Assembly: GCF_018614585.1 (NCBI RefSeq)
Contig: NZ_JAGGOI010000037.1
Location: forward strand, 22,690 to 86,689
DNA length: 64,000 nucleotides
From: Streptomyces sp. ISL-1
GTDB taxonomy: Bacteria > Actinomycetota > Actinomycetes > Streptomycetales > Streptomycetaceae
Direction: 5' to 3'
Positions 1 through 8,519 of the stretch are shown here, one piece after another; within the stretch, counting starts at the first letter, position 1, and each line of letters opens with the position of its first letter. Under the pieces are notes generated by a model. It worked only from the letters and a program-made list of their open reading frames with translations. It had not been told where the DNA came from and ran no database searches. A program made the translations under genes and the position numbers.

Positions 1-1
1 C

Positions 2-904
2 GATGGCCTTGAGGGCGAGCGCGTAGACGCCGTCATCTCCCGGATGTTCGGGTTCTCCCGTACGAAGGCGGCCGAGCTGGCAGCCGCCGGGAAGGTGCAG
101 GTCGACGGTTCGGTCGTCGGAAAGTCCGAGCGTGTGCACGGCGGGGCGTGGCTCGAGGTCGAGATGCCACAGGCGCCCGCGCCGGTGCAGATCGTGGCCG
201 AGCCGGTCGAGGGTATGGAGATCGTGCACGACGACGACGACATCGTCGTGATCGCCAAGCCGGTCGGCGTGGCCGCGCACCCGAGTCCCGGCTGGAGCGG
301 CACGACCGTGATCGGCGGTCTCGCGGCCGCGGGGTACCGGATCTCGACGTCCGGAGCGGCGGAGCGGCAGGGGATCGTGCACCGGCTGGACGTCGGCACC
401 TCCGGGCTGATGGTCGTCGCCAAGTCTGAGCGGGCGTACACGCTGCTGAAAGCTCAGTTCCGCGACCGGGTCGTGGACAAGCGGTATCACGCCCTGGTCC
501 AGGGACACCCCGATCCGCTGAGCGGCACGATCGACGCACCCATCGGGCGGCACCCGAACCACGACTACAAGTGGGCGGTGACGGCGGACGGCAAGGCGTC
601 GGTCACGCACTACGACCTGATCGAGGCGTTCCGCGCGGCGTCGCTGCTGGACATCAAGCTGGAGACGGGGCGTACGCACCAGATCCGTGTGCACATGGCT
701 GCGCACCGACACCCGTGCGTGGGCGACCTGACGTACGGCGCGGACCCGACGATGGCGAAGCGGCTGGGGCTGACGAGGCAGTGGCTGCACGCGATGCGGC
801 TGGGCTTCGAGCACCCGTCGGACGGTCAGTGGGTGGAGTTCGAGAGCGCGTACCCGGAGGACCTGAAGTCGGCGCTGGACAGGATCGCGGCGGAGAGCGC
901 GTGA
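2..904 (+). CDS. rluD: RluD-family 23S rRNA pseudouridine synthase (5' end outside window)
   Basis: The reading frame is open from base 2, so the start lies upstream of the window. It opens in the S4-type RNA-binding domain (FGFSRTKAAELAAAGKV). The catalytic domain follows, with the family signature around GIVHRLDVGTSGLMVVAK, whose Asp (in HRLD) is the nucleophile, and a later GRTHQIRVHMA motif. The family isomerises uridines in helix 69 of 23S rRNA. The stop overlaps the GTG of the next gene (GTGA), so the two are translationally coupled. An internal ATG at 44 is not the real start, because the conserved residues DGLEGERVDAVISR lie in frame before it. Confidence 0.93.
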   Translation, partial: DGLEGERVDAVISRMFGFSRTKAAELAAAGKVQVDGSVVGKSERVHGGAWLEVEMPQAPAPVQIVAEPVEGMEIVHDDDDIVVIAKPVGVAAHPSPGWSGTTVIGGLAAAGYRISTSGAAERQGIVHRLDVGTSGLMVVAKSERAYTLLKAQFRDRVVDKRYHALVQGHPDPLSGTIDAPIGRHPNHDYKWAVTADGKASVTHYDLIEAFRAASLLDIKLETGRTHQIRVHMAAHRHPCVGDLTYGADPTMAKRLGLTRQWLHAMRLGFEHPSDGQWVEFESAYPEDLKSALDRIAAESA

Positions 905-1374
905 GTTCTTACGTCGTAAGGGTCGCTGCCGGCCCGGCCGACCGGGAGGCGTGCTTCGCGGTCCGGAAGGAAGTCTTCGTCGTCGAGCAGCGGGTTCCGG
1001 CGGAGATCGAATACGACGCGTTCGACGCGGAGCACGCGGACACGGTGCATGTGCTGGCGGTCGGCGCGGACGGGCAGCCGCTGGGCACGGGTCGGCTGCT
1101 GTACGGCGAGGCCGCGGCGGACAGGACGGGCGGCGACCCGGCGGTGGGCTCCCTCGGCCGACTGGCCGTGAGCAAGACCGCGCGGGGGCTCGGCGTGGGC
1201 GTGGCGATGGTCCGGGCGATCGAGGAGGCCGCGCGGGAGCGTGGGCTGGCCGCGGTGGACCTGCATGCGCAGACCCACGCGCTGGGGTTCTACGAGCGGC
1301 TGGGGTACGTGGCGTACGGGGCGGAGTTCCTGGACGCGGGGATCGGGCACACAGCGATGCGGCGGGCGCTCTAG
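901..1374 (+). CDS. GNAT-family N-acetyltransferase
   Basis: 157 aa. It starts at GTG 901, which overlaps the rluD stop by 4 bp, whereas the long upstream extension in this frame is only the rluD shadow. The GNAT core is visible: a central LGRLAVSKTARGLGVGVAMV segment (acetyl-CoA pyrophosphate loop, R/Q-x-x-G-x-G/A type) and a C-terminal ALGFYERLGYVAYG. The protein therefore should transfer an acetyl group from acetyl-CoA to an amine. The substrate is unknown. The N-terminal CFAVRKEVFVVEQ resembles the ElaA-like branch. Co-translation with rluD suggests shared expression but not necessarily shared function. Confidence 0.85.
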   Translation: MSSYVVRVAAGPADREACFAVRKEVFVVEQRVPAEIEYDAFDAEHADTVHVLAVGADGQPLGTGRLLYGEAAADRTGGDPAVGSLGRLAVSKTARGLGVGVAMVRAIEEAARERGLAAVDLHAQTHALGFYERLGYVAYGAEFLDAGIGHTAMRRAL

Positions 1375-1834
1375 CGAGGACGGGGATTTCCCCGGCCCGC
1401 CCCTGCGCGGCGGCACCGTGGTGCAGCTGCGCTGCGCGGCAGGCCCCGGGCTCCCGAGTCCCGCCCCTCCGCGCCCGGCGCTGCCCTTCGCGGCGCGGCG
1501 GGCCGCGCACGGCCGGCCCCCTCAGGACGGCAGGCGGCCCCACCTTGTCCACTCGCCCCTCGCCGGACGTCTCGCGGTGGGCCCGGCCGACTGCCTTTCG
1601 TCGTGATCAACGCCGTCGCGTAGCGCGGGAGTTGGATCTTGGCGCGGCCCCGCGCCACTTCGCGCCACGGCAACGGGCGGCCGTGCCGCGCGGTGCGCAA
1701 CGAACATCCCGATCGCTGTTCAGGATCATGAATCACAGACGTTTGCCACAGGGGATGCTGGGGTGATTGGAGCTATTCGCGTGACAGGCTTAAAGCCTTG
1801 ATCGTTGAGGTTTCGAGCCGCCGGAGGGCGCACC
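1375..1834. other. 460-bp intergenic region with a small inverted repeat
   Basis: No convincing gene is seen on either strand; the open frames here are low-complexity Arg/Ala/Pro shadows. Near its end lies a perfect 6-bp inverted repeat with a 1-base centre (AGGCTT-A-AAGCCT, 1786-1798), 36 bases before the antiporter start. It could be an operator or part of the leader; I cannot assign a regulator. Confidence 0.5.
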
Positions 1835-3421
1835 GTGGACCAATTGGCGCTGCTGTTCTTGCTGTTGCTCGGGGCCGTGGTGACAGTGCCGCTGGGGGAG
1901 CGGCTCCGGCTGCCCGCGCCCGTGCTGATGACGGTCGCCGGGATCGTGCTGGCGTTCATGCCCTTCGTGCCGAACGTCGAAGTGCCGCCGGATTTCATCC
2001 TGCCGCTATTGCTGCCGCCGCTGCTGTACGCGGCCGTACAGCGCACCTCCTGGCGGCAGTTCACGGCCAACATCCGGCCGATCCTGCTGCTCGCGGTCGC
2101 GCTGGTGTTTGTCACGATGGCGGCGGTGGCGGCCGTCGCCCACGCTGTCGTGCCCGGGCTGCCGATCGCCGCGGCATTCGCGCTCGGCGCGCTGGTGGCG
2201 CCGCCCGATCCGGTCGCGGCGACCGCGGTCGCGGGGTCACTCGGGCTGCCGCGGCGGCTGATCTCCATCCTGGAGGGGGAGGGGCTGTTCAACGACGTCA
2301 CGGCGATCGTGCTCTACCACGTGGCGATCGCGGCGGCGGTGAGCGGAACGTTCTCGTGGCCGGACGCGGTCTGGGATCTGGTGCTGTCGGCCGTGGTGGC
2401 CGTCGCGGTCGGAGTCGCGCTCGGCTGGCTCACCAACAAGCTGATGGGCATGCTCGGCGATGCGACGCTGCAGATCGGGCTGTCGCTCATGGTGCCGTTC
2501 ATCAGCTATGTGCTGGCGGAGGAGCTGCGGGGTTCGGGCGTGCTCGCCGTCCTGACCACCGCGCTGTTCCTCGCCGAGTACGCCGCCGACCCGGACGATG
2601 TGATGGGGCGGCTGGCCGGGACCACGTTCTGGCAGATCGTCGACATGCTGGTGACCGGGGTCGCGTTCGGCCTCATCGGCCTCGAACTGCACAACGTGTT
2701 CGGCACGGCGGACGCGCGTGGGATGCAGATTCTGGGCTGGAGCGCCGCGATCATCGGGGTCGTTGTGGTCGTACGGCTGCTGTGGCTGCTGCCCGCGACC
2801 TGGCTCGCCAAGCGACTGCACAAGCTGCGGGACTACGACGAGGAGATCCCCGTGGGCTGGCGGGAGACCCTCGTCATGTGGTGGTCGGGGATGCGAGGAG
2901 TGGTGTCGGTCGCGCTGGCGCTCGCCATTCCGCTGAAGACGGACAGCGGGGCGCCCTTTCCCGGCCGGGACGAGATCATCTTCATCGCGTTCGCGGTCAT
3001 CCTGGCGACGCTTGTGCTCCAGGGTCTGACCCTCCCGTGGCTGGTGCGGCGACTCGGCGTGCAGGCGGACACCGACGCGGAGGGCGAGCTGGAACGGAAC
3101 CTCGCGATCCGCGCGTCGAAGGCGGCGAAACGCCGGCTCAGGGAGATCGAGGCGCTGGAGGATCTGCCCGAGGACATCAGCGAGCGGCTGCTGCGCGCGG
3201 CGTACGACCTGGGGGCGAGGATCAGCCCGGACATCGTCGACGACGAGCGGCGGGAGTGGTTCGCGAAGCGGGTGGACCGGCTGCGGACGATGCAGCGAAT
3301 CCAGCGGGAGATGCTGTCGGCGGCCCGCCACGAGGTCCTGTCGGCCCGCAACGAACCGGGTGCGGACCCGGAGGTGGTGGACAGGGTGCTGCGGCACTTG
3401 GATGTACGCAGCTTGCGGTGA
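1835..3421 (+). CDS. Na+/H+ antiporter, CPA1 (NhaP/SLC9-like) family
   Basis: 528 aa. GTG 1835 is chosen because GGAGG lies at 1823-1827 with normal spacing and the first transmembrane helix (LALLFLLLLGAVVTV) begins at once; an upstream TTG at 1805 has no such site. About 12 hydrophobic helices follow. The NhaP-type ion-binding segment includes ALVAPPDPVAATAVAG around residue 125 and EGEGLFNDVTAIV, and later WSGMRGVVSVALALAIP. The C-terminal 120 residues are a charged cytoplasmic tail. The protein should exchange Na+ or K+ for protons at the plasma membrane for pH and salt homeostasis. Confidence 0.93.
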   Translation: MDQLALLFLLLLGAVVTVPLGERLRLPAPVLMTVAGIVLAFMPFVPNVEVPPDFILPLLLPPLLYAAVQRTSWRQFTANIRPILLLAVALVFVTMAAVAAVAHAVVPGLPIAAAFALGALVAPPDPVAATAVAGSLGLPRRLISILEGEGLFNDVTAIVLYHVAIAAAVSGTFSWPDAVWDLVLSAVVAVAVGVALGWLTNKLMGMLGDATLQIGLSLMVPFISYVLAEELRGSGVLAVLTTALFLAEYAADPDDVMGRLAGTTFWQIVDMLVTGVAFGLIGLELHNVFGTADARGMQILGWSAAIIGVVVVVRLLWLLPATWLAKRLHKLRDYDEEIPVGWRETLVMWWSGMRGVVSVALALAIPLKTDSGAPFPGRDEIIFIAFAVILATLVLQGLTLPWLVRRLGVQADTDAEGELERNLAIRASKAAKRRLREIEALEDLPEDISERLLRAAYDLGARISPDIVDDERREWFAKRVDRLRTMQRIQREMLSAARHEVLSARNEPGADPEVVDRVLRHLDVRSLR

Positions 3422-3925
3422 GGGGGTGTGGGAGAGCGCGTCGCCCCCGGGCGGCCCGCCGACCGCCGGGGCGGCACCGGTCCCTGCCGTGCGGGGCTGT
3501 ATGCGGGGGCGGGCGGGGCTGCCGCAGGGTCGTTGGCGGTGGTGGCCCCCGGTCGCCCTGCGGTTCGTGGCGCGGCCGCCGCGGGGCCCGGTGCGGTGGC
3601 GCACCCCCGCACGCCGGGGCCGTGCCAACCGCCCCTGCCGTGCGGGGCCGGTGTGGGGACGGGGGCGGCCGCTGCCGGGTGTCCGGTGCAGTACGCACCC
3701 CGGGCCGCCGCGGGGCCCGGTGCGGTGGCGCACCCCCGCACGCCAGGGACGGTGTCGGCCACTGCCGTGCCGGAATGGGGGCGGGCGCACGGCTGCCGCC
3801 CGGTGTCCGGTGCAGTACGCACCCCGACCGCCGGGGCGGCACCGGTCCCGGCGGTCGCGCGGGGACGGGCCGCCCGCTGTCGGGTGTCCGGTGCGGTGGC
3901 TCACCCCCGCCGCCGAGGGCGACTG
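3422..3925. repeat. Mosaic GC-rich direct repeats between antiporter and mscS
   Basis: About 500 bp of reshuffled repeat blocks. A block of about 40 bp beginning GCCGCCGCGGGGCCCGGTGC occurs at 3575 and again at 3704 (129 bp apart). A second block (GTCCGGTGCAGTACGCACC) occurs near 3681 and 3805. A third (CCGCCGGGGCGGCACCGGTC) occurs near 3461 and 3829. No plausible protein is encoded. It separates two convergent genes and probably acts as an untranslated spacer or terminator region. Confidence 0.7.
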
Positions 3926-5068
3926 TCAGCCCCGGCCCGTGCGCGGCTGGGCCTCGTGGTCCTCCCCGTCCTGGGACCGCCGTTGCCCGTCCGGAATCGG
4001 TGCGGCGGCCCTCGGCCATGCGTGGTCCAGGGGCAGCGCGGCCGGAGAGGTTGCCACGCGTGGCAGCGCGTACGGGTGCTTCTCGTACAGCCAGGCGATC
4101 ATCTGCTCCCGCACAACGCACCGCGCCGTCCAGATGTCGTCCGCGTCCTTCGCCGTCACCACCGCCCTCACCTGCATCGTGTTCGGCGTGGTGTCCGTGA
4201 CCGCCAGGCTCCAGTCGCGGCCGTCCCAGGCCGCGCAGTCCCGCAGGATTTCCTGGAGCTTCTCGCGCATCAGGCCCACCGGCGCGGAGTGGTCCAGGTG
4301 GAAGAAGACCGTCCCGGTCATCTGCGCTCCGCCGCGCGACCAGTTCTCGAAGGGCTTGCTGGTGAAGTACGACACAGGCATGGTGATGCGCCGCTCGTCC
4401 CACGTCCGCACCGCGAGGAACGTCAGCGTGACCTCCTCGACCGTGCCCCACTCGCCGTCCACCACCACCGTGTCGCCGATCCGCACCATGTCGCCGAACG
4501 CGATCTGGAAGCCCGCGAAGAGATTCCCGAGCGTGGACTGCGCCGCGACACCCGCGACGATGCCGATGATGCCCGCGGAGGCCAGCATCGACGTGCCGAC
4601 CTTCTCCATGCCCGGGAAGGTCAGCAGCATCGCCGCCACCGCGACCACCACGACCACCGCTGTGACGATCCTCACGATCAGCGTGACCTGTGTGCGCACC
4701 CGCCGTACCCGGGCCGGATCGCGCGTCGAGGACGCGTAACGGGCGTACGACGACTCAACCGCGGCCGAGACGATCCGGACCACCAGCCAGGCACCCGCGC
4801 TGATCAGCACCAGCCACAGCACGTGTCCGATGGTCGCCTCGTGGGTCTTGAGCGGCTGCCACTGCGTCTCGCGGTAAGTCCCTCTCAGCAGCGCGGTGAG
4901 CAGGACGACCTGGAACGGCAGTCGGCAGCGCCGCAGCAGATCCCACAGCGGGGTCTCGGGGTGACGGTCGTCCACCCGCCGCAGCAGCAGGTCCACGACC
5001 CAGCCGAGCAGCAGCGTGAGCACGACCGAGCCACCGATCACTATCAACGGGCGCAGTACGTTCTCCAT
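3926..5068 (-). CDS. MscS-family mechanosensitive ion channel
   Basis: 380 aa. The ATG at 5068 is preferred over an in-frame start at 5116, which would overlap the divergent gene. There are four or so helices; the pore-lining helix and beta domain are recognisable by ASAGIIGIVAGVAAQSTLGN and GDMVRIGDTVVVDGEWGTVEEVTL, the MscS signature, around residues 180-235. The cytoplasmic cage follows. Such channels open under membrane tension and release small solutes during hypo-osmotic shock. The C-terminal 35 residues are hydrophilic and low in complexity. The gene is divergent from the hydrolase at 5106, with a 37-bp gap that must hold both promoters. Confidence 0.92.
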   Translation of the reverse strand: MENVLRPLIVIGGSVVLTLLLGWVVDLLLRRVDDRHPETPLWDLLRRCRLPFQVVLLTALLRGTYRETQWQPLKTHEATIGHVLWLVLISAGAWLVVRIVSAAVESSYARYASSTRDPARVRRVRTQVTLIVRIVTAVVVVVAVAAMLLTFPGMEKVGTSMLASAGIIGIVAGVAAQSTLGNLFAGFQIAFGDMVRIGDTVVVDGEWGTVEEVTLTFLAVRTWDERRITMPVSYFTSKPFENWSRGGAQMTGTVFFHLDHSAPVGLMREKLQEILRDCAAWDGRDWSLAVTDTTPNTMQVRAVVTAKDADDIWTARCVVREQMIAWLYEKHPYALPRVATSPAALPLDHAWPRAAAPIPDGQRRSQDGEDHEAQPRTGRG

Positions 5069-5105
5069 AGGCTCCGACGCTAACGGTGACTGGCAGGATG
5101 TCCGA

Positions 5106-5675
5106 ATGAACATCATGCTTTTTCATTCGGTCTACGGTTTGCGACCGGCAGTGCACGCGGCAGCCGACCGGCTGCGCGCCGCCGGGCACCAGGTTCGCGT
5201 GCCCGACCTCTTCGACGGGCAAACCGCCGAGACCGCAGAAGCGGGCATGGAGCTCAAGGAGAAGATCGGCAAGGAGGAGCTGCTGCGCCGGGCGGTCCTC
5301 GCCGCCGCGCCGTACTCGGAGCAGGGCCTGGTGTACGCGGGCTTCTCGCTCGGCGGCTCGATCGCGCAGAACCTCGCGATGGGCGACGAGAAGGCCCGCG
5401 GACTGCTGCTCCTGCACGGTACGTCCGACATCGCGGAGGGTGCGAGCGCGGACGACCTGCCCGTACAACTGCATGTCGCGGACCCGGACCCCTTCGAGTC
5501 GCACGACTGGCTGAACGCCTGGTATCTGCAGATGCAGCGGGCCGGCGCGGATGTGGAGATCTACCGCTACCCGGGCGCCGGGCATCTGTACACCGACTCC
5601 GAACTGCCCGACTACGACGAGGCCGCGGCGGAGCAGACCTGGCGTACGGCGCTGGGCTTCCTCGAAACGCTGTAG
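5106..5675 (+). CDS. Dienelactone hydrolase-like alpha/beta hydrolase
   Basis: 189 aa from ATG 5106 (MNIMLFHSVYGL). Longer in-frame starts would run into the divergent mscS promoter and coding region. The fold is shown by the nucleophile elbow GFSLGG (around residue 80), an acid region VADPDPFESHDW, and the catalytic histidine in YPGAGHLY near residue 160. Classical dienelactone hydrolases use Cys; here the nucleophile is Ser, as in many actinobacterial homologues of unknown substrate. It is probably a soluble cytoplasmic hydrolase. A strong terminator follows at 5698-5741. Confidence 0.85.
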   Translation: MNIMLFHSVYGLRPAVHAAADRLRAAGHQVRVPDLFDGQTAETAEAGMELKEKIGKEELLRRAVLAAAPYSEQGLVYAGFSLGGSIAQNLAMGDEKARGLLLLHGTSDIAEGASADDLPVQLHVADPDPFESHDWLNAWYLQMQRAGADVEIYRYPGAGHLYTDSELPDYDEAAAEQTWRTALGFLETL

Positions 5676-5697
5676 CCGGAGCCGCGCGGGGCCAACA

Positions 5698-5741
5698 GGC
5701 CTCGCGCGGCACGCGTTTTGCGCGTCCGCCCGCGCGAGGCC
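5698..5741. terminator. Bidirectional terminator between convergent genes
   Basis: A 12-bp stem (GGCCTCGCGCGG / CCGCGCGAGGCC) encloses a second small stem around TTTT. It lies between the hydrolase stop (5675) and the phoD stop (5773), which converge, so it can serve both strands. Confidence 0.75.
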
Positions 5742-5772
5742 CGCGGGTCTTACGGGTTGTCCCGACCCGGTG

Positions 5773-7425
5773 TCAGCGCACCGGCCGGCTGACCCGCTCG
5801 ACGCGCTGCGAGCCGGAGAGAGTCCGGTAGGAGCGGGCCCACTTCGTGGTCGCGTCCTGCTTCGTCCTGTCGGAAAGGACGTAGTAGTCCATCTGCGAGC
5901 GCTCGGCGGTGACGTCGAGGACGCCGTAGCCATGGTTGTCCATGTCCAGCCACTTCACATGGCGGTTGGCCGCCTTGACGGCCGTGGACGCGATCAGCGA
6001 GACCGTACCCGGCGCGACATGGAGGAGGTCGTCCAGGTTGTCGGAGGTCACCGACGTCACCACGAACTCGGTCGCGGCGGACTGCGACAGCGGATACGTC
6101 GCCGCCTTGACCGGCACGTCGTTCGCCCAGGCCATGTGGATGTCGCCGGTGAGGAAGACGGTGTTCTTGATCCCACGGTCCGTCAGATGCTTCAGCAGCT
6201 CCTTGCGGTCGTCCGTGTAGCCGTCCCACTGGTCGACGTTGACCGCGAGGCCCTCCTTGGGCAGCCCCAGCAACTCCGCGATCGGCTCCAGCAGATGGGC
6301 CGGCACGGAGCCGAACGCGACCGGCGAGATCATCACCGAGGTGCCGACCAGCTTCCACGCGGCGTCCGAACCGGCGAGCCCGGCCTTCAGCCAGTCCAAC
6401 TGCGCGCGGCCGGTGATCGTACGCTCCGGGTCGTCCACGTCGCCGTTGCCGACCGTCGACTGCTGCGAGCGGAAGGACCGAAGGTCCAGCAGGTGCAGAT
6501 CGGCGAGCTTGCCGAAGCGCAGCCGGCGGTAGACGGTGCCCTCGGTCGACGCGCGTACGGGCATCCACTCGAAGTAGGCCTGGCGCGCGGCCGCGGCGCG
6601 CGCGGCCCACTCGCCCTCCGCGCCCGGCGTGTGATTCTCCGCGCCGCCCGACCAGGTGTCGTTCGCGAACTCGTGGTCGTCCCAGATCGCTATCACCGGG
6701 TGCGCGGCGTGCAGCGCCTGCAGATCGGCGTCCGTCTTGTACGTGGCGTGGCGGGTGCGGTAGTCGGCGAGCGTGGTGATCTCGTGCTTCGGCGAGTGCT
6801 GCCGTATGACGTACTGCTCGGCCGGGTAGCCGCCGGTCGCGTACTCGTAGATGTAGTCGCCGAGATGGAGGATCGCGTCCAGGTCGGCGCGGGCGGCCAG
6901 ATGCCGGTACGCGGAGAAGTAACCCGCCTCCCAGTTGGCGCAGGAGACCACACCGAAGCGGACACCGGGCGTCGCGGCATCGGTAGCCGGGGTGGTGCGG
7001 GTGCGGCCGACGGGCGAGACGCTCGCGCCGACGGTGAAGCGGAAGTAATAGGCGGTCGCCTGGCGCAGGCCCCTTACGTCCACCTTCACGGTGTGGTCGG
7101 ACGCGGCCTTGGAGGTGGTGGTGCCGCGGGAGACGACCCGGGTGAAGCCCTTGTCCTCGGCGACCTCCCAACTCACCGTGGTGTCGGGGCCCTTGCCCGA
7201 GCCAGGGACGGCATCGGGGGTGGGGGTGATACGCGTCCACAGCAGTACACCGTCGGGCAGGGGGTCGCCGGAGGCTATTCCGTGCAGGAAGGCCGGGGCC
7301 TCCTGGACGGAGGCGGCAGAGGCGGAGGAGGCGACCGCGATGGCGGGCGCGGCGACGACAGCAGTGGCGGCAGCGGCCTTGACGACCGTGCGGCGGCTGG
7401 GAGTTGAGGAGTGTCGACTGGTCAC
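5773..7425 (-). CDS. phoD: Alkaline phosphatase PhoD, Tat-exported
   Basis: 550 aa, GTG start at 7425. A twin-arginine signal (SRRTVVKAA, then a hydrophobic stretch ending ASSASAA) predicts Tat export. An N-terminal PhoD beta domain (GIASGDPLPDGVLLWTRI) is followed by the metallophosphatase domain with LHLGDYIYEYA, IWDDHEFANDTW and LTGDIHMAW, which carry Fe/Ca ligands in the family. The enzyme should release phosphate from phosphodiesters and monoesters outside the cell. PhoD genes in Streptomyces are usually under PhoR-PhoP control; I did not find a convincing PHO box, only an inverted repeat at 7456-7490. Confidence 0.95.
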   Translation of the reverse strand: MTSRHSSTPSRRTVVKAAAATAVVAAPAIAVASSASAASVQEAPAFLHGIASGDPLPDGVLLWTRITPTPDAVPGSGKGPDTTVSWEVAEDKGFTRVVSRGTTTSKAASDHTVKVDVRGLRQATAYYFRFTVGASVSPVGRTRTTPATDAATPGVRFGVVSCANWEAGYFSAYRHLAARADLDAILHLGDYIYEYATGGYPAEQYVIRQHSPKHEITTLADYRTRHATYKTDADLQALHAAHPVIAIWDDHEFANDTWSGGAENHTPGAEGEWAARAAAARQAYFEWMPVRASTEGTVYRRLRFGKLADLHLLDLRSFRSQQSTVGNGDVDDPERTITGRAQLDWLKAGLAGSDAAWKLVGTSVMISPVAFGSVPAHLLEPIAELLGLPKEGLAVNVDQWDGYTDDRKELLKHLTDRGIKNTVFLTGDIHMAWANDVPVKAATYPLSQSAATEFVVTSVTSDNLDDLLHVAPGTVSLIASTAVKAANRHVKWLDMDNHGYGVLDVTAERSQMDYYVLSDRTKQDATTKWARSYRTLSGSQRVERVSRPVR

Positions 7426-7455
7426 GGCCGATCAGACTACTGACCAGTAAGCCGA

Positions 7456-7490
7456 ATGGGCGAGCGAACAGGGAAAGTTCGCCCGCCCAT
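7456..7490. terminator. Inverted repeat between the DsbA-like gene and phoD
   Basis: A 14-base stem with one mismatch (ATGGGCGAGCGAAC / GTTCGCCCGCCCAT) and a 7-base loop lies upstream of phoD and downstream of the DsbA-like gene stop (7628), both on the minus strand. Geometry fits a terminator for the upstream gene. The right arm, GTTCGCCCGCC, also resembles one unit of a PHO box, but I see no second unit in direct repeat. Confidence 0.5.
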
Positions 7491-7627
7491 CGGCCACAGT
7501 CAACCAGCGCGTTTCCTCCCGGTCGGTCCCGGAACGCGGCCGCAATCAGGCGTAATCGGGTGTAATCGGGACTGGATGACGTCAGGTCCAACGACCTCAG
7601 CGCTTGCTGGCCTCAACTCTCAATGGA

Positions 7628-8443
7628 TCAGCCCTTGATGGCCTTGTCGACCGCGGCGTTGAACTGCTCGACCGTCATGGGCGGGTTCTCGGTGCCGTCC
7701 GCGGTGACCTTCTTGCCGTCCATCTTGAGCGTCGGCGTGCCGGTGACCCCGCTGTCGTCGAATGTCGCGGACATCTTCATGGCCCACGCGTCGAAGGTGC
7801 CGTCCTCGACGTTCTTCTTGAACTCGGCGTTGTTCTTGAGCGCCGTCACCGAGTCGGCGGCCTCCAGCAGGTACGAGTCCTTGGCGAACTTGTCGTCGCT
7901 CTCCTCGGGGTGGTACTTCGCCGAGTAGAGGGCGGCCTTGTACTCCATGAACGCCTCGGGGCTGACATTGAGGGCCGCCCCCAGCGCGGACAGCGCGTTC
8001 TTCGAGCCCTGGCCCTGGCCGGCGTTGTCGATGAAGGTCGCGCCCACGTACTTGATCTTGTACTTGCCCGCGTCGACGTCCTTCTTCACCGTCGCGCCGA
8101 CCGACTGCTCGAAGGTGGCGCAGACCGGGCAGCGCGAGTCCTCGTACAGCTCCAGCGTCTTCTTCGCGGCCGGCTTGCCTATGACGACGGTCGTGCCGTT
8201 CTCGCCCTGGGTGTTCTTCGGTGCGGCGACGTTCTTCGCGTCCTTCACCGACTCCCAGTGGCTGGGCTTGTTGGCCTGCATGACGGCATACCCGATGCCG
8301 CCCGCGATCGCGAGGACCACGATCGTCGAGCCGATGACGATGAGCTGACGGCGGGTTTTGTCCTTCTTGGCCTGGCGCTCACGCTCCTGGCGCAGCCGCT
8401 CGCGGGCCGCCGCCTTGTTGGCCTGGCTGTTGCGTGCACTCAT
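7628..8443 (-). CDS. Membrane-anchored DsbA/thioredoxin-fold disulfide protein
   Basis: 271 aa. The N-terminus is very basic (residues 1-33), followed by one transmembrane anchor (LIVIGSTIVVLAIAGGIGYAV), then an extracytoplasmic DsbA-type domain with the redox motif CPVC in YEDSRCPVCATFEQSVG near residue 108 and the cis-Pro loop TGTPTLKMDG near residue 237. The family forms or isomerises disulfides in exported proteins. A CGGAG ribosome site precedes the ATG. The gene follows a membrane-protein gene with a 76-bp gap, probably as one transcript. A paralogue lies at 37446-38294. Confidence 0.9.
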   Translation of the reverse strand: MSARNSQANKAAARERLRQERERQAKKDKTRRQLIVIGSTIVVLAIAGGIGYAVMQANKPSHWESVKDAKNVAAPKNTQGENGTTVVIGKPAAKKTLELYEDSRCPVCATFEQSVGATVKKDVDAGKYKIKYVGATFIDNAGQGQGSKNALSALGAALNVSPEAFMEYKAALYSAKYHPEESDDKFAKDSYLLEAADSVTALKNNAEFKKNVEDGTFDAWAMKMSATFDDSGVTGTPTLKMDGKKVTADGTENPPMTVEQFNAAVDKAIKG

Positions 8444-8519
8444 GCTGATTCACTCCGTGTGATGCCGTATCGGGAGATACGGAAAAGACTGGGGGATTGC
8501 CGGAAAGGGGACTGCGGGC

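Noticed and set aside
1798..4200. An 800-codon Arg/Gly/Ala-rich frame over the antiporter and repeats
   Set aside because: Low-complexity shadow of the antiporter frame continuing into repeats; no domain or ribosome site.
7456..7490. PHO box upstream of phoD
   Set aside because: Only one arm resembles a PHO unit and it is part of an inverted, not direct, repeat; a terminator explains it better.
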